From NCBI RefSeq assembly GCF_005405405.1, contig NZ_BJDZ01000025.1:1-44953 (forward strand): a stretch of 44,953 nucleotides of DNA. Direction: 5' to 3'. Numbering within the stretch: position 1 is the stretch's first letter; every line of letters starts with the position of its first letter. A program made the position numbers and the translations under genes. The notes beneath the pieces were generated by a model. That model was not told where the DNA came from, made no database searches, and saw only the letters and a list, made by a program, of their open reading frames with translations. This DNA is from Lactiplantibacillus plajomi (GTDB lineage: Bacteria > Bacillota > Bacilli > Lactobacillales > Lactobacillaceae). Below, in pieces: positions 16,460-26,248 of this stretch.

Positions 16460-18217
16460 ATGAAGAAACGTTGGTGGGGACTATTATTCACAGTCATTGC
16501 AATTTTTACGTTGACCGCCTGTTCATCCGGTAGCAAGAACCAAACGGTCGAGGGGACCGGCTCCGGGAAGCACGGGGACATCAAGGTGTCCGTTAAGTTC
16601 AAAGGTGACAAGATCGACAGTATCAAGGTACTGAGTCAAAACGAAAATAAGGTGTTGGCAAAACCGGTATATAGCCAGTTGAAAGACACCATCGTGGCGA
16701 AGAACTCGACCGACGTCGACGTCGTCAGTGGTTCAACTGCCACTAGTAAGGGCTACATCGCTGCCGTTAAGGACGCCGTTAAAAAGGCCGGCATTTCACT
16801 AAAAGCCGTTAAAGTAAAGTCCAGCAGTAGCGACCCGAAAGTTGCCAAGGTCAATAACTACGATGTCGTCGTCGTTGGCTCCGGCGGTGGCGGCTTTGCC
16901 GCGGCGATTGAAGCCAAGCAGGCCGGCAAAAAAGTCGCTATTTTGGAAAAAATGCCAACGGTTGGTGGGAACACCCTGATTTCCGGTGGTGAAATGAACG
17001 CGCCCGGCAACTGGGTTCAAAAGAAGCTGGGTATCAAGGGCGACTCGGTTAAGAGTTACTATAAGGACACCATGAAGGGCGGCGACAACCTCGGTGACCC
17101 GAAGATGGTCCACATCTTAGCGAATAACGCGCTCGGTTCCGCCAAGTGGTTGCGCGACGACGTTCACGTGAAGTTCTTAGACGACCAACTCTTCCAGTTC
17201 GGTGGCCATAGCTATAAACGGGCGCTGATTCCCGTTGGCCACACCGGTCAGGAACTGATTACTAAGCTGGATGCCAAGGCAAACTCGCTCAACATCCCGA
17301 TTTACGTGAATACCAAGGCCACTTCGTTAATTAAGAAAAACGGCCGGATCACCGGGGTTAAGGCCCGTTACGAAGACAAGAAGAACGTCACCTTTAACGC
17401 TAAGAAGGCCGTCATTTTAACGACCGGGGGCTTTGGTTCCAACGTTAAAATGCGGACGAAGTATAACAAGGAATACGACAAGCGCTACAAGTCCACCGAC
17501 ACGGCCGGCACGACTGGTGACGGAATCGTCATGGCGCAAAACGTGGGTGCGAAGTTGACCAACATGAAGTACATTCAAACCTACCCAATTGCCAACCCGA
17601 AGACCGGGATGATCTCACTGCTCGCCGACACCCGTTTTGACGGCGCCATCCTAGTTAACCAAAAGGGACAGCGCTTCGTTGAAGAATTGGAACGGCGCGA
17701 CGTTATTTCTAAAGCCATCTTGAAGCAACCTGGTGGCTACACGTACCAAATCTGGAACGACAAGATCGACGGAATTTCCAAGACCAAGGCCGCACATAAA
17801 GCGGAATACAACGAATTGATCAAGGAACACCTCCTTTACAAGGCCGATACGATCGACGAATTAGCGAAGGACGTGGATATCGACCCAGCCGCACTGAAGG
17901 CCACCATCAAGAAGGTCAACCAGTACGCGAAGACTGGTAAGGATAAAGACTTTCATCACCGCGCCGGATTGGTTTCGCTTGAAAAAGGCCCTTACTACAT
18001 TGAAAAGGCCGTCCCATCCGTCCACCACACCATGGGTGGCCTGGTCATCAATGATAAGACCGAAGTGTTGAACACTAAGGGACAAGCAATTCCTGGCTTG
18101 TACGCTGCCGGTGAATTAACCGGGGTTATCCAAGGCTCTAACCGCCTTGGTGGTAACGCCATCGCCGACATCATCACCTTTGGTCGGATCGCCGGTAAGA
18201 CTGCCGGTAACCTTTAA
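16460..18217 (+). CDS. Flavinylated lipoprotein reductase (FMN_bind plus fumarate-reductase FAD domain)
   Basis: A 585-residue exported lipoprotein: signal peptide with lipobox LTA-C21. The FMN_bind domain (~30-110) carries flavinylation motif D87-VVSGST, predicting FMN on T93. The FAD domain (~133-585) starts DVVVVGSGGGG and keeps the fumarate-reductase-like catalytic motifs ERRD, HHTMGG and GSNRLGGNAIAD. Homologues of this layout in Gram-positive bacteria are extracellular reductases fed by membrane quinones or NADH dehydrogenase through flavin carriers. The Arg-containing motifs fit a small carboxylate acceptor such as fumarate or urocanate; the acceptor is unknown. The only ApbE in this window looks cytoplasmic, so another ApbE must flavinylate it. 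It is divergent from the YesMN-type two-component system. Confidence 0.9.
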   Translation: MKKRWWGLLFTVIAIFTLTACSSGSKNQTVEGTGSGKHGDIKVSVKFKGDKIDSIKVLSQNENKVLAKPVYSQLKDTIVAKNSTDVDVVSGSTATSKGYIAAVKDAVKKAGISLKAVKVKSSSSDPKVAKVNNYDVVVVGSGGGGFAAAIEAKQAGKKVAILEKMPTVGGNTLISGGEMNAPGNWVQKKLGIKGDSVKSYYKDTMKGGDNLGDPKMVHILANNALGSAKWLRDDVHVKFLDDQLFQFGGHSYKRALIPVGHTGQELITKLDAKANSLNIPIYVNTKATSLIKKNGRITGVKARYEDKKNVTFNAKKAVILTTGGFGSNVKMRTKYNKEYDKRYKSTDTAGTTGDGIVMAQNVGAKLTNMKYIQTYPIANPKTGMISLLADTRFDGAILVNQKGQRFVEELERRDVISKAILKQPGGYTYQIWNDKIDGISKTKAAHKAEYNELIKEHLLYKADTIDELAKDVDIDPAALKATIKKVNQYAKTGKDKDFHHRAGLVSLEKGPYYIEKAVPSVHHTMGGLVINDKTEVLNTKGQAIPGLYAAGELTGVIQGSNRLGGNAIADIITFGRIAGKTAGNL

Positions 18218-18239
18218 TTCGTTTACCACCCTAACCTAG

Positions 18240-18275
18240 AAAGCGCCGCTCACAATTTTCTGTGAGCGGCGCTTT
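18240..18275. terminator. Bidirectional Rho-independent terminator
   Basis: AAAGCGCCGCTCACA and TGTGAGCGGCGCTTTT form a perfect GC-rich stem around ATTTTC, between the converging flavoprotein and GH1 genes. Confidence 0.9.
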
Positions 18276-18285
18276 TGCTAGTCAA

Positions 18286-19776
<1,491 letters not shown>

Positions 19777-19801
19777 TTAATCAACACCCTTTCTGGTTAG
19801 T

Positions 19802-19864
19802 TCATTAATATATTAATGATAGCCCTTACAGGTCAGTATAAGCAAATTGTAGCGGTAGTGACAA
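19802..19864 (-). promoter_or_regulatory. GH1 gene promoter and 18-bp palindrome in its leader
   Basis: On the minus strand TTGTCA (19859-19864) and TATACT (19835-19840) are spaced 18 bases apart. Downstream, TCATTAATATATTAATGA (19802-19819) is a perfect palindrome in the leader, a possible repressor site. No full cre match is seen. Confidence 0.6.
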
Positions 19865-19909
19865 ATTAGAGACTCAGTAAACTAATCTTTCCACAATGTC
19901 TAACTTGCT

Positions 19910-19948
19910 AAAAAAGGTGATAAAACCAGATGGAATTATCACCTTTTA
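19910..19948 (-). terminator. Rho-independent terminator after the HAD gene
   Basis: On the minus strand AAAAGGTGATAAT pairs with TTATCACCTTTTTT, about 20 bases past the HAD stop codon. Confidence 0.8.
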
Positions 19949-19967
19949 CTATTTTAAAGACTTAATA

Positions 19968-20597
19968 TTAAAGTGAAACCAATTTTAATAAATCTTCCGG
20001 TTTCTTCAGCAGATACTTTGCGTTTTCAAATTTCTCATCGGGCAACGCACCCCATCCAGCAGCAGCAAAGTCTATTTTTGCTTCATTAGCAGCTCGCATA
20101 TCATAAACACTATCACCAACATACAGCGTCGTACTAGGATCTAATCCATTCGTCTTTATTGTATAAATTAACGGATCACCGCTTGGTTTTGGCTTAGCAG
20201 TTAAGTCTGAGGTCGTTACAATTTTAGTATTCGCAATCATCGGAAAATACTTTGTCTCTTGATCAAATTGAAATCTATTCTTTGAAGTAACAACACCTAT
20301 TTTCAAATCTACATGTTTCAACTTTTCAAACAAACTCTCAATACCCGGAAAATATACCAACTTATGCATATTGCTTGTAAAATCCTTCATGTAATAACGT
20401 AAAACTGTTTCTGGGTCCTTTACGCCAAAGCTTCTTAAAATCTTATCTCCCGGTTGGCCAATTAACTGCCGATATTTTTCTAACGGAGCTTCAACATTTT
20501 CAACTTTAATTGCTGCCGTTCTAAGAGTTTCAGCTATTAAGTTTGCAGAATTAATTAGTGTATTGTCAATATCAAATAAAATTGCGTGGTAAGCCAT
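19968..20597 (-). CDS. HAD-family phosphatase, phosphoglycolate-phosphatase-like
   Basis: A 209-residue class I HAD hydrolase. Motif I is LFDIDNTL near residues 7-14, motif II is VVTSKN, the conserved lysine lies in AKPKPSGDP, and motif III is LYVGDSVYDMRAA. An alpha-helical cap lies between motifs I and II. It follows the polyol dehydrogenase gene but is separated from it by a terminator at 20636-20673, so it may have its own transcript or rely on read-through. It may dephosphorylate a pentitol or ketose phosphate to limit sugar-phosphate stress; this is a guess from context. AAGGAG precedes the ATG. Confidence 0.85.
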   Translation of the reverse strand: MAYHAILFDIDNTLINSANLIAETLRTAAIKVENVEAPLEKYRQLIGQPGDKILRSFGVKDPETVLRYYMKDFTSNMHKLVYFPGIESLFEKLKHVDLKIGVVTSKNRFQFDQETKYFPMIANTKIVTTSDLTAKPKPSGDPLIYTIKTNGLDPSTTLYVGDSVYDMRAANEAKIDFAAAGWGALPDEKFENAKYLLKKPEDLLKLVSL

Positions 20598-20635
20598 TCA
20601 ATTTACTCCTTACTTTAAAAAATGCATTAATTCCC

Positions 20636-20673
20636 GAAAAAAGGTGCTAAGAACACAGCTCTTAGCACCTTTA
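20636..20673 (-). terminator. Rho-independent terminator after the polyol operon
   Basis: On the minus strand AAAGGTGCTAAGA pairs with TCTTAGCACCTTT and runs into TTTTTT. It lies between the zinc dehydrogenase and HAD genes. Confidence 0.85.
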
Positions 20674-20724
20674 AACAAGGAGGTAGTAATTCGATTACTA
20701 ATATGTCATTTGTTTAAAACTGAA

Positions 20725-21801
20725 TTAATCGGCTAAGTCTGGATCGTCTGGGTTCGACGCAATCATAACCTTTAATTCCTTACCAGCCATCATTGCATCA
20801 AAAGCGTCGCGCCAGTGTTCGAGGTCAAAGACCTTCGTAATCATGGCGTCTTCGTTAATTGCACCCTTGCTTTCAAGGTGCAATGCAATTGGCCAGTCGT
20901 ATGGGTTTTGTGAACGAGAACCACGGTAAGTGATTTCGTGTTGGATAATTGAGCGTTCGTCCAATTCGTTTAACGGTTTTGAGAACAAACCAACTTGTTG
21001 GAAAGTACCGCCCTTACGGATAAGTGGCAATGCAGCGTTAACAGCTGGCGTAGCACCTGAACAATCGTAGACCTTAGTCACACCAACGCCATCGGTGGCA
21101 TCCATGATAACCTTTTCCAAGTCTTCCTTTTGGGTATCCACAACAATATCCGCACCGAGTTCCTTGGCAATTTGTAAACGATCAGCATCCTTAGTAATAC
21201 CGGAAACGATTACAAAAGCACCAATTTCTTTAGCGATTTGTAATGAAAGTAATCCCATTGGTCCAGGACCGATGATGAGTAACTTGTCATGCAAGGTAAA
21301 TGGTGTCTTTTGGTACATTGCGTGAACACACGATGCTAATGGTTCAGACATCGCGGCCATCTTGTAAGAAACGTTGTCAGGTAAAACATGGGCACTTTCT
21401 TCACGGGTTAAAACATAATTAGCCATTGATCCGTTAGCCTTGGTCCCGATACCAACCCGGTTTGGGCAAAGGTTGTATTCTTTGTCTTGGCAGTAAATAC
21501 AAGTTTCATCGGTTGCAAAGGTCGTTTCACTAGTAACCCGGTCGCCTGGCTTTAAATTCTTAACGTCAGGACCAACCTTAACAACTTTACCAGAGAATTC
21601 ATGACCTAATACTAAAGGTGTTACGGCATTTGCGTATTGACCCTTGAAAGTATGAATATCAGTCCCACAGATTCCCGTGTAGGCAACCTTCAATAATACT
21701 TTGTCACCCGTCACTTCAGGAATTGGAATCTGTTTCAATTCCATGTTGTCATAACCTGCATCCGTTTTTACAACGGCTTCCATCGTTTTTGTTGTATCCA
21801 T
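20725..21801 (-). CDS. Zinc-dependent medium-chain polyol dehydrogenase
   Basis: A 358-residue MDR-family dehydrogenase. The catalytic zinc cysteine is in GICGTDIHTF with the following GHE, and the NAD-binding motif is GPGPMGLLSLQIA. The structural zinc lobe shows only three of four usual cysteines (TFATDETCIYCQDKEYNLC), so that site may be weakened. It is the last gene of the operon with galactitol-type PTS genes and a second, related dehydrogenase 32 bases upstream. The substrate is probably a polyol or polyol phosphate; two enzymes may serve two pentitol/hexitol phosphates or different carbons of one. Confidence 0.88.
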   Translation of the reverse strand: MDTTKTMEAVVKTDAGYDNMELKQIPIPEVTGDKVLLKVAYTGICGTDIHTFKGQYANAVTPLVLGHEFSGKVVKVGPDVKNLKPGDRVTSETTFATDETCIYCQDKEYNLCPNRVGIGTKANGSMANYVLTREESAHVLPDNVSYKMAAMSEPLASCVHAMYQKTPFTLHDKLLIIGPGPMGLLSLQIAKEIGAFVIVSGITKDADRLQIAKELGADIVVDTQKEDLEKVIMDATDGVGVTKVYDCSGATPAVNAALPLIRKGGTFQQVGLFSKPLNELDERSIIQHEITYRGSRSQNPYDWPIALHLESKGAINEDAMITKVFDLEHWRDAFDAMMAGKELKVMIASNPDDPDLAD

Positions 21802-21833
21802 AAATAACTACGCCTCCGTCAAGTGATTAAAAC

Positions 21834-22898
21834 CTATTTTTCTCCACTTTCAATGCCGTTCGGGTAAAACATAACTTTATTGAATGATTCCGAACGACTA
21901 GTAATCATGTCATACGCATCTTGCATTTGATCTAAAGTAAATTTATGCGTAATCAAATCATTAATCTTTATTTTCCCAGAATTTACAAAATCAATTGATG
22001 TTGTCCATTCTTTGCCAGGGAACGGTGCGGAATAAGAATTCCAGAACCCCTTAAGCGTTAATTCATGCCGGAAAATGCTTTCAAAAGCTTGTTGATGTAA
22101 AGTTACATCAGCATATGCAATACCGACATAGCCAATTTTCCCTCGCCGTGCTGTAACTAACATGGTCTGCTCTTCAGTAATTTTTGATCCAGCGCACTCC
22201 ATAGAAATATCCACACCACGATTGTCAGTCAACTTATTAATTTCCTCAACTAAATCAGTTTTAGCTGAATTGATTACGTGCGTGCAACCTTCTTCAATAC
22301 CCTTTTGGAGTTTCGCATCATCAATATCAATACCGATAATATCTTTAACACCAGCGGTCTGGAGGAGACGGACAACTAAATCGCCAACCGTTCCTAAACC
22401 GAACACTGCCACAGTATCACCAATTTTTGCATCAATTCCAAAAACAGCGTGGGCTGCAACGGCCATTGGTTCGATCAAAGCTCCGTCTTCATACGACATT
22501 TCACCAATACTCAACACATTTGCTGCGGGAGCGTTTACAAATTGTTCAAAACCACCATTTTCTTGTTGTCCTAACATGGAATAGTTTTCACACATTTGAA
22601 ACATTCCAACCTTGCAGTAGTAGCAATGATAACAAGGCTTAAAAGGCGCAACCGCAACTCTGTCATTAACAGAAACATTTGTAACATTTTTACCAACTTT
22701 AACAACTTTGCCAGCAAATTCATGTCCCATAACAGAAGGGTATCCGTATCTCCACCCAGATTTCATTTTATGACTATCAGAACCACAAGTTCCTGCAGCC
22801 ATAACCTGAACTTGAACTTCGTCTTCTTTAGGATCCGCAATATCAATATCACGAACTTCGAATTTATTAAGCGCTGTTAGCATTGAAGCTTTCATCAT
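21834..22898 (-). CDS. Zinc-dependent polyol-phosphate dehydrogenase (galactitol-1-P dehydrogenase-like)
   Basis: A 354-residue MDR dehydrogenase. The catalytic zinc motif is GTCGSDSHKM with GHEFAGKVVKVG. The structural zinc lobe is complete (PCYHCYYCKVGMFQMC), and the Rossmann motif is FGLGTVGDLVVRLL. It lies directly after the IIC gene, as gatD-type genes do in PTS polyol operons. Galactitol-1-P, arabitol-P or xylitol-P to the matching ketose phosphate are possible reactions; with xpk beside the cluster a C5 substrate is attractive. Start: the first of two adjacent ATGs after AGAGG. Confidence 0.88.
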   Translation of the reverse strand: MMKASMLTALNKFEVRDIDIADPKEDEVQVQVMAAGTCGSDSHKMKSGWRYGYPSVMGHEFAGKVVKVGKNVTNVSVNDRVAVAPFKPCYHCYYCKVGMFQMCENYSMLGQQENGGFEQFVNAPAANVLSIGEMSYEDGALIEPMAVAAHAVFGIDAKIGDTVAVFGLGTVGDLVVRLLQTAGVKDIIGIDIDDAKLQKGIEEGCTHVINSAKTDLVEEINKLTDNRGVDISMECAGSKITEEQTMLVTARRGKIGYVGIAYADVTLHQQAFESIFRHELTLKGFWNSYSAPFPGKEWTTSIDFVNSGKIKINDLITHKFTLDQMQDAYDMITSRSESFNKVMFYPNGIESGEK

Positions 22899-22932
22899 AA
22901 ATAACCTCTTTTACCAAATCAATTAATCCAAA

Positions 22933-24204
22933 CTAAAATACCGCGTTCCAAACATCTGCTAGCTTCAATAGAATCCAGTTCAAGAAGTTACCACCCATAT
23001 CAAGTGATGAAACTTGGGTTGAACCTGCAGGCATCTTAACAACACCTTCAAGCATTGCAGTATGAACATCAGCAAAGTCCGTAGCCATTAATAATGCTAA
23101 AGTAATAACAATTGCTCCTGAAATAACTGAGTGAATAATGTTACCTTTACGTGAAGCAACAATCAATGAAACATAGAATGGAATGGTTGCCAAGTCACCG
23201 AAAGGTAAGACACGGTTACCTGGAAGGATAACGGCAATAAATAAAGTAATTGGAACAAGCAACAAACCTGTAGCAAGAGTTGCAGGAGCACCCGTTGAAA
23301 GTGCAGCATCCATCCCTAAGTAAATTTCACGATCTTCACCATAACGTTTCGTCAAAACGTCACGTGCAGATTCAGAAATTGGAATTAAGCCTTCCATTAA
23401 TAGTTTAACCATCCGTGGCATCAGCATCATAACGGCACCCATGTTAATACCAAGTTTCAAAACTCCGGCAACATCGTATCCACCTAGTAAACCAATAGCT
23501 GCACCAATAATAATACCCATCATCATTGGTTCACCAAAAATACCAAATTTCTTTTGAATAGTTTCAGCATCAGCATGCAAGTTCTTTAGCCCAGGGATAC
23601 GTGCAACAACCCAAGCAACAGGAATACCAATCAAACCAAAGGCATCACTAGAACCGGTAGGAAAACTAATTCCTTCTAGACCATAAAAATCTTGAACACT
23701 TTTTGCCGTTCTATCGGCAATTACTAAACAGAAAATCATGTATAAAATAGCTGAAATAATACTAAATACCCAACTCTTCGTTACAATATACGCAACTGAG
23801 CCGGCAGCAACCATGTGCCAATAGTTCCAAATATCAATATCCAGTGTTTTAGTAACTTTCAATAGAATAAGAATAATGTTAACAACCAATAGGATTGGAA
23901 TCAAAATTGAAGAAATCGGTTGTGCCCAAGCACCGGCTGCGGCTGACGGCCAACCAACATCAACAATAGTTAAGTTAAAACCAAATCTCTTAACCATGGC
24001 CTTAGCAGCCGGACCAATATTAGTTGTTAATAAATTAATAACTAAGTTAATACCAACCATCCCAATACCAATCGTCAAAGCAGATCGTAAAGCTTTCGCT
24101 GGTTTAACTCTAAAAATAAGAGCAATAATAAAAATCATGATTGGGAGCATGACAGATGCACCCATGTTCAAAACGTATTGAACAACATTCCCAACTTGCT
24201 GCAT
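22933..24204 (-). CDS. gatC: PTS IIC component, galactitol family
   Basis: A 423-residue membrane permease with about 10-12 hydrophobic segments and GatC-like stretches (LRSALTIGIGMVGINLV; GEDREIYLGMDAALSTG). It lies 22 bases after the IIB gene with GGAGGT before the ATG. IIA, IIB and IIC are all separate proteins, as usual for this family. GatC-family permeases also carry pentitols in Firmicutes, so the symbol marks family, not proven substrate. Confidence 0.9.
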   Translation of the reverse strand: MQQVGNVVQYVLNMGASVMLPIMIFIIALIFRVKPAKALRSALTIGIGMVGINLVINLLTTNIGPAAKAMVKRFGFNLTIVDVGWPSAAAGAWAQPISSILIPILLVVNIILILLKVTKTLDIDIWNYWHMVAAGSVAYIVTKSWVFSIISAILYMIFCLVIADRTAKSVQDFYGLEGISFPTGSSDAFGLIGIPVAWVVARIPGLKNLHADAETIQKKFGIFGEPMMMGIIIGAAIGLLGGYDVAGVLKLGINMGAVMMLMPRMVKLLMEGLIPISESARDVLTKRYGEDREIYLGMDAALSTGAPATLATGLLLVPITLFIAVILPGNRVLPFGDLATIPFYVSLIVASRKGNIIHSVISGAIVITLALLMATDFADVHTAMLEGVVKMPAGSTQVSSLDMGGNFLNWILLKLADVWNAVF

Positions 24205-24226
24205 GATTTATACCTCCGTAAATTAA

Positions 24227-24532
24227 TTAATTTGCTTCGTCTTGAATCTTTTTAGCAGTATCAATAACTTCCTTATTTAGCTTATCGACACCGATACCAG
24301 TTAAATAACCCATCGCCTTAATAGTAGGAATACTATACGTAGTTGGTAATACAGTAGTTGAGATTAACATATCAGCATCTTCCTGCTTAGATGCAGCCTC
24401 AGCAATCTTAATTTGCATTAAGTTTACGTCAATATTGTTATCTTTAAATAATTGTTCTACCTTACTCATAACAACGGTTGAAGTAGCAATCCCAGCACCG
24501 CATGCAACTAATACATTTACTTTTTTGGTCAT
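24227..24532 (-). CDS. gatB: PTS IIB component, galactitol family
   Basis: A 101-residue phosphocarrier; the phosphorylated cysteine is in the N-terminal loop NVLVACGAGIATSTVV (C near residue 11). Length and sequence are typical of GatB. It lies between the IIA and IIC genes with TAGGAGTG before the ATG. It accepts phosphate from the IIA gene product at 24553-25032. Confidence 0.93.
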   Translation of the reverse strand: MTKKVNVLVACGAGIATSTVVMSKVEQLFKDNNIDVNLMQIKIAEAASKQEDADMLISTTVLPTTYSIPTIKAMGYLTGIGVDKLNKEVIDTAKKIQDEAN

Positions 24533-24552
24533 AATAATACACTCCTATATTT

Positions 24553-25032
24553 TTAATTTTTATTACTTAGTAATTCATGAACAGTTGATACAGAATCAAC
24601 ATTTTCCAATTTTTCAACTAACGCATCATCTTGAATAATCGACATAAGTGCTTGCAACATTTCGAGTTGCGCGTGTGGCTTATTAAGTCCCAACACAAAT
24701 GCCAACTTTGCTCCAACTTCTTGACTAGGGTCATCCATACGTTTAAAGTTCACGGGTTGATCATTTACAACAACAGCCACAAACTCTTTCTTGATGGTAT
24801 CCGCATCCGTATGAGGAATTGCTACTCCTCGATGTTCCAGTTGCAAACCCGTTGGAAAAGTTGCCTCACGTTTTGTGATTTTAGGTAAAAACTGATCCGT
24901 TACAAATCCATTCTCTTTCGCAACATCACTAACAGCACCAAATAATTCATCTGTACTCTTAAACGATGTATGCAGGAAGATTAACTGATCACGTAAATAA
25001 TCGCTAACTTCAACCGTATTATTTGTTGTCAA
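24553..25032 (-). CDS. gatA: PTS IIA component, galactitol/fructose family
   Basis: A 159-residue EIIA of the fructose-mannitol fold (PTS_EIIA_2); the phosphorylated histidine is H74 in GVAIPHTDAD. The start is TTG 25032, nine bases after GGAG, and no better ATG exists. First gene of the PTS/dehydrogenase operon, read from the promoter at 25083-25110 with a cre site between promoter and start. Confidence 0.92.
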   Translation of the reverse strand: MTTNNTVEVSDYLRDQLIFLHTSFKSTDELFGAVSDVAKENGFVTDQFLPKITKREATFPTGLQLEHRGVAIPHTDADTIKKEFVAVVVNDQPVNFKRMDDPSQEVGAKLAFVLGLNKPHAQLEMLQALMSIIQDDALVEKLENVDSVSTVHELLSNKN

Positions 25033-25061
25033 TTTCTTCCACTCCTTTCATTTCAAAGCGC

Positions 25062-25110
25062 TGTAATCGCTTTCATGTCTAAATTGTATCATTTTGCATT
25101 TGCTTTGCAA
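25062..25110 (-). promoter_or_regulatory. gat-type operon promoter with cre site
   Basis: On the minus strand -35 TTGCAA (25105-25110) and -10 TACAAT (25083-25088) are 16 bases apart. The cre site TGAAAGCGATTACA (25062-25075) is a perfect fit to TGWAANCGNTNWCA and lies downstream as a roadblock. The -35 coincides with a TTGCAA motif of the putative DeoR operator set. Confidence 0.7.
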
Positions 25111-25301
25111 GCATTTTCTTTAAAAAAGATCAAGTGATTATTTTCACTATCGAAGCATTGCATTGCAAAATTCAATTGCAAATGATTTTTCTACTACTTT
25201 AGGCTATTATAAAAGCTTAAATTACAATACTTTTATCAACATATAATTTTGCAAGCCAATAAATACATTGCCAAATTATATTAATCATCTTTATTTGCAA
25301 A
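25105..25301. promoter_or_regulatory. Cluster of TTGCAA(A) motifs between gatA and the DeoR gene
   Basis: Plus-strand copies lie at 25105-25110, 25163-25170, 25176-25182, 25249-25254 and 25295-25301. The last overlaps the -35 region of the regulator (-10 TATACT at 25316-25321, a short 15-base spacer). Spaced repeats of this kind are usual DeoR-type operators. Two more copies frame the xpk RBS (26228-26245). There is no gene in 25033-25358. Confidence 0.55.
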
Positions 25302-25358
25302 AAAACGCCAACTGTTATACTATTCTGTTAATTTCAATTCAGTATGGAGATGAAGTCG

Positions 25359-26141
25359 ATGGAAGTTGCTCAAAGAGAGAAATATATTATTGATTTACTT
25401 AACAGATCCCAAAGTGTCCGAATTTCAGATATCAGTAAGCAGTTAAACGTATCTAGGGAAACAATACGAAAAGATATTTATACTCTTGATCAACAAGGCC
25501 TCGTCCATGCTGTTCGTGGTGGTGCTACTTTGCCTGAAAGCATTAGCGAGACCAGATATGGAAAGCGCCAGCATCAAGAAGTATCTGAAAAGAAAAAAAT
25601 TGCAGAAAGTGCGGTTTCGTTAATTCATAATGGTGATTCTGTCTTTATTGATTATGGTACAACCGCTTTTCAAGTTGCAGAGGCAATAAAACATAGTAAA
25701 CTTCAAAATTTAACGATTATTACTACCTCCTCGTTTGTCGTAACCTCACTGCAATTCATAAAAAATATACAAATGGTCGTACTCGGAGGAAGTATGCGGA
25801 CAAGTGAGGGATCTCTATCAGGACCAATCACACTCGATAATATTCACAACATATATGCCGACATTGGATTCTTTGGCTGCGGTGGTGTTAGTTTCGAAGC
25901 TGGAATTACCAACCATTACGTGGAAGAAGTCGAAGTTTCAAAGAAGATGATGACACATTGCAGAACTAAAGTTGTTCTGGCTGATCATACTAAATTTAAG
26001 AAAAATGCCATGTATAAAACTGCAGGCGTAAATGCTATTGATGTTTTAATCTCGGATTGCCAAGTAGAATCCAAAATGGAAAGTGACTTAAAAAGTGCTT
26101 CCGTACCTGTACTCGTCGCATCCAACAAGAAATTAAAATAA
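25359..26141 (+). CDS. DeoR-family transcriptional regulator
   Basis: A 260-residue regulator: helix-turn-helix ISDISKQLNVSRETIRKDIYTL (~20-42), then a DeoR C-terminal sugar-phosphate sensor with VFIDYGTTAFQVAEAI and ADIGFFGCGGVS. ATG 25359 is preferred over 25344 because GGAGATGA lies nine bases before it and gives the standard N-terminus MEVAQREKYIIDLL. It is divergent from the PTS operon and 107 bases upstream of xpk. It probably represses the PTS operon, itself and possibly xpk in the absence of a phosphorylated inducer. Confidence 0.9.
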   Translation: MEVAQREKYIIDLLNRSQSVRISDISKQLNVSRETIRKDIYTLDQQGLVHAVRGGATLPESISETRYGKRQHQEVSEKKKIAESAVSLIHNGDSVFIDYGTTAFQVAEAIKHSKLQNLTIITTSSFVVTSLQFIKNIQMVVLGGSMRTSEGSLSGPITLDNIHNIYADIGFFGCGGVSFEAGITNHYVEEVEVSKKMMTHCRTKVVLADHTKFKKNAMYKTAGVNAIDVLISDCQVESKMESDLKSASVPVLVASNKKLK

Positions 26142-26169
26142 TTTGTCTAAACGTTTTTTCTAAATTCTC

Positions 26170-26245
26170 TTGACTTTATAATTGGAACCGCTATCATAGT
26201 AACCGTAATGATAAATAAAACAAACATTTGCAAAGGAGTTGCAAA
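26170..26245 (+). promoter_or_regulatory. xpk promoter with near-consensus cre and paired TTGCAAA motifs
   Basis: TTGACT (26170-26175) and TATCAT (26192-26197) are 16 bases apart. A cre-like TGGAACCGCTATCA (26183-26196, one mismatch) overlaps the -10. TTGCAAA at 26228-26234 and TTGCAAAA at 26239-26245 flank the AAAGGAG RBS and match the motifs at the PTS promoter. Confidence 0.6.
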
Positions 26246-26248
26246 ATA

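Noticed and set aside
22162-22584. 140-codon plus-strand open frame opposite the second dehydrogenase
   Set aside because: It is fully antisense to a well-supported gene, has no RBS or recognisable domain, and its composition follows the opposite strand.
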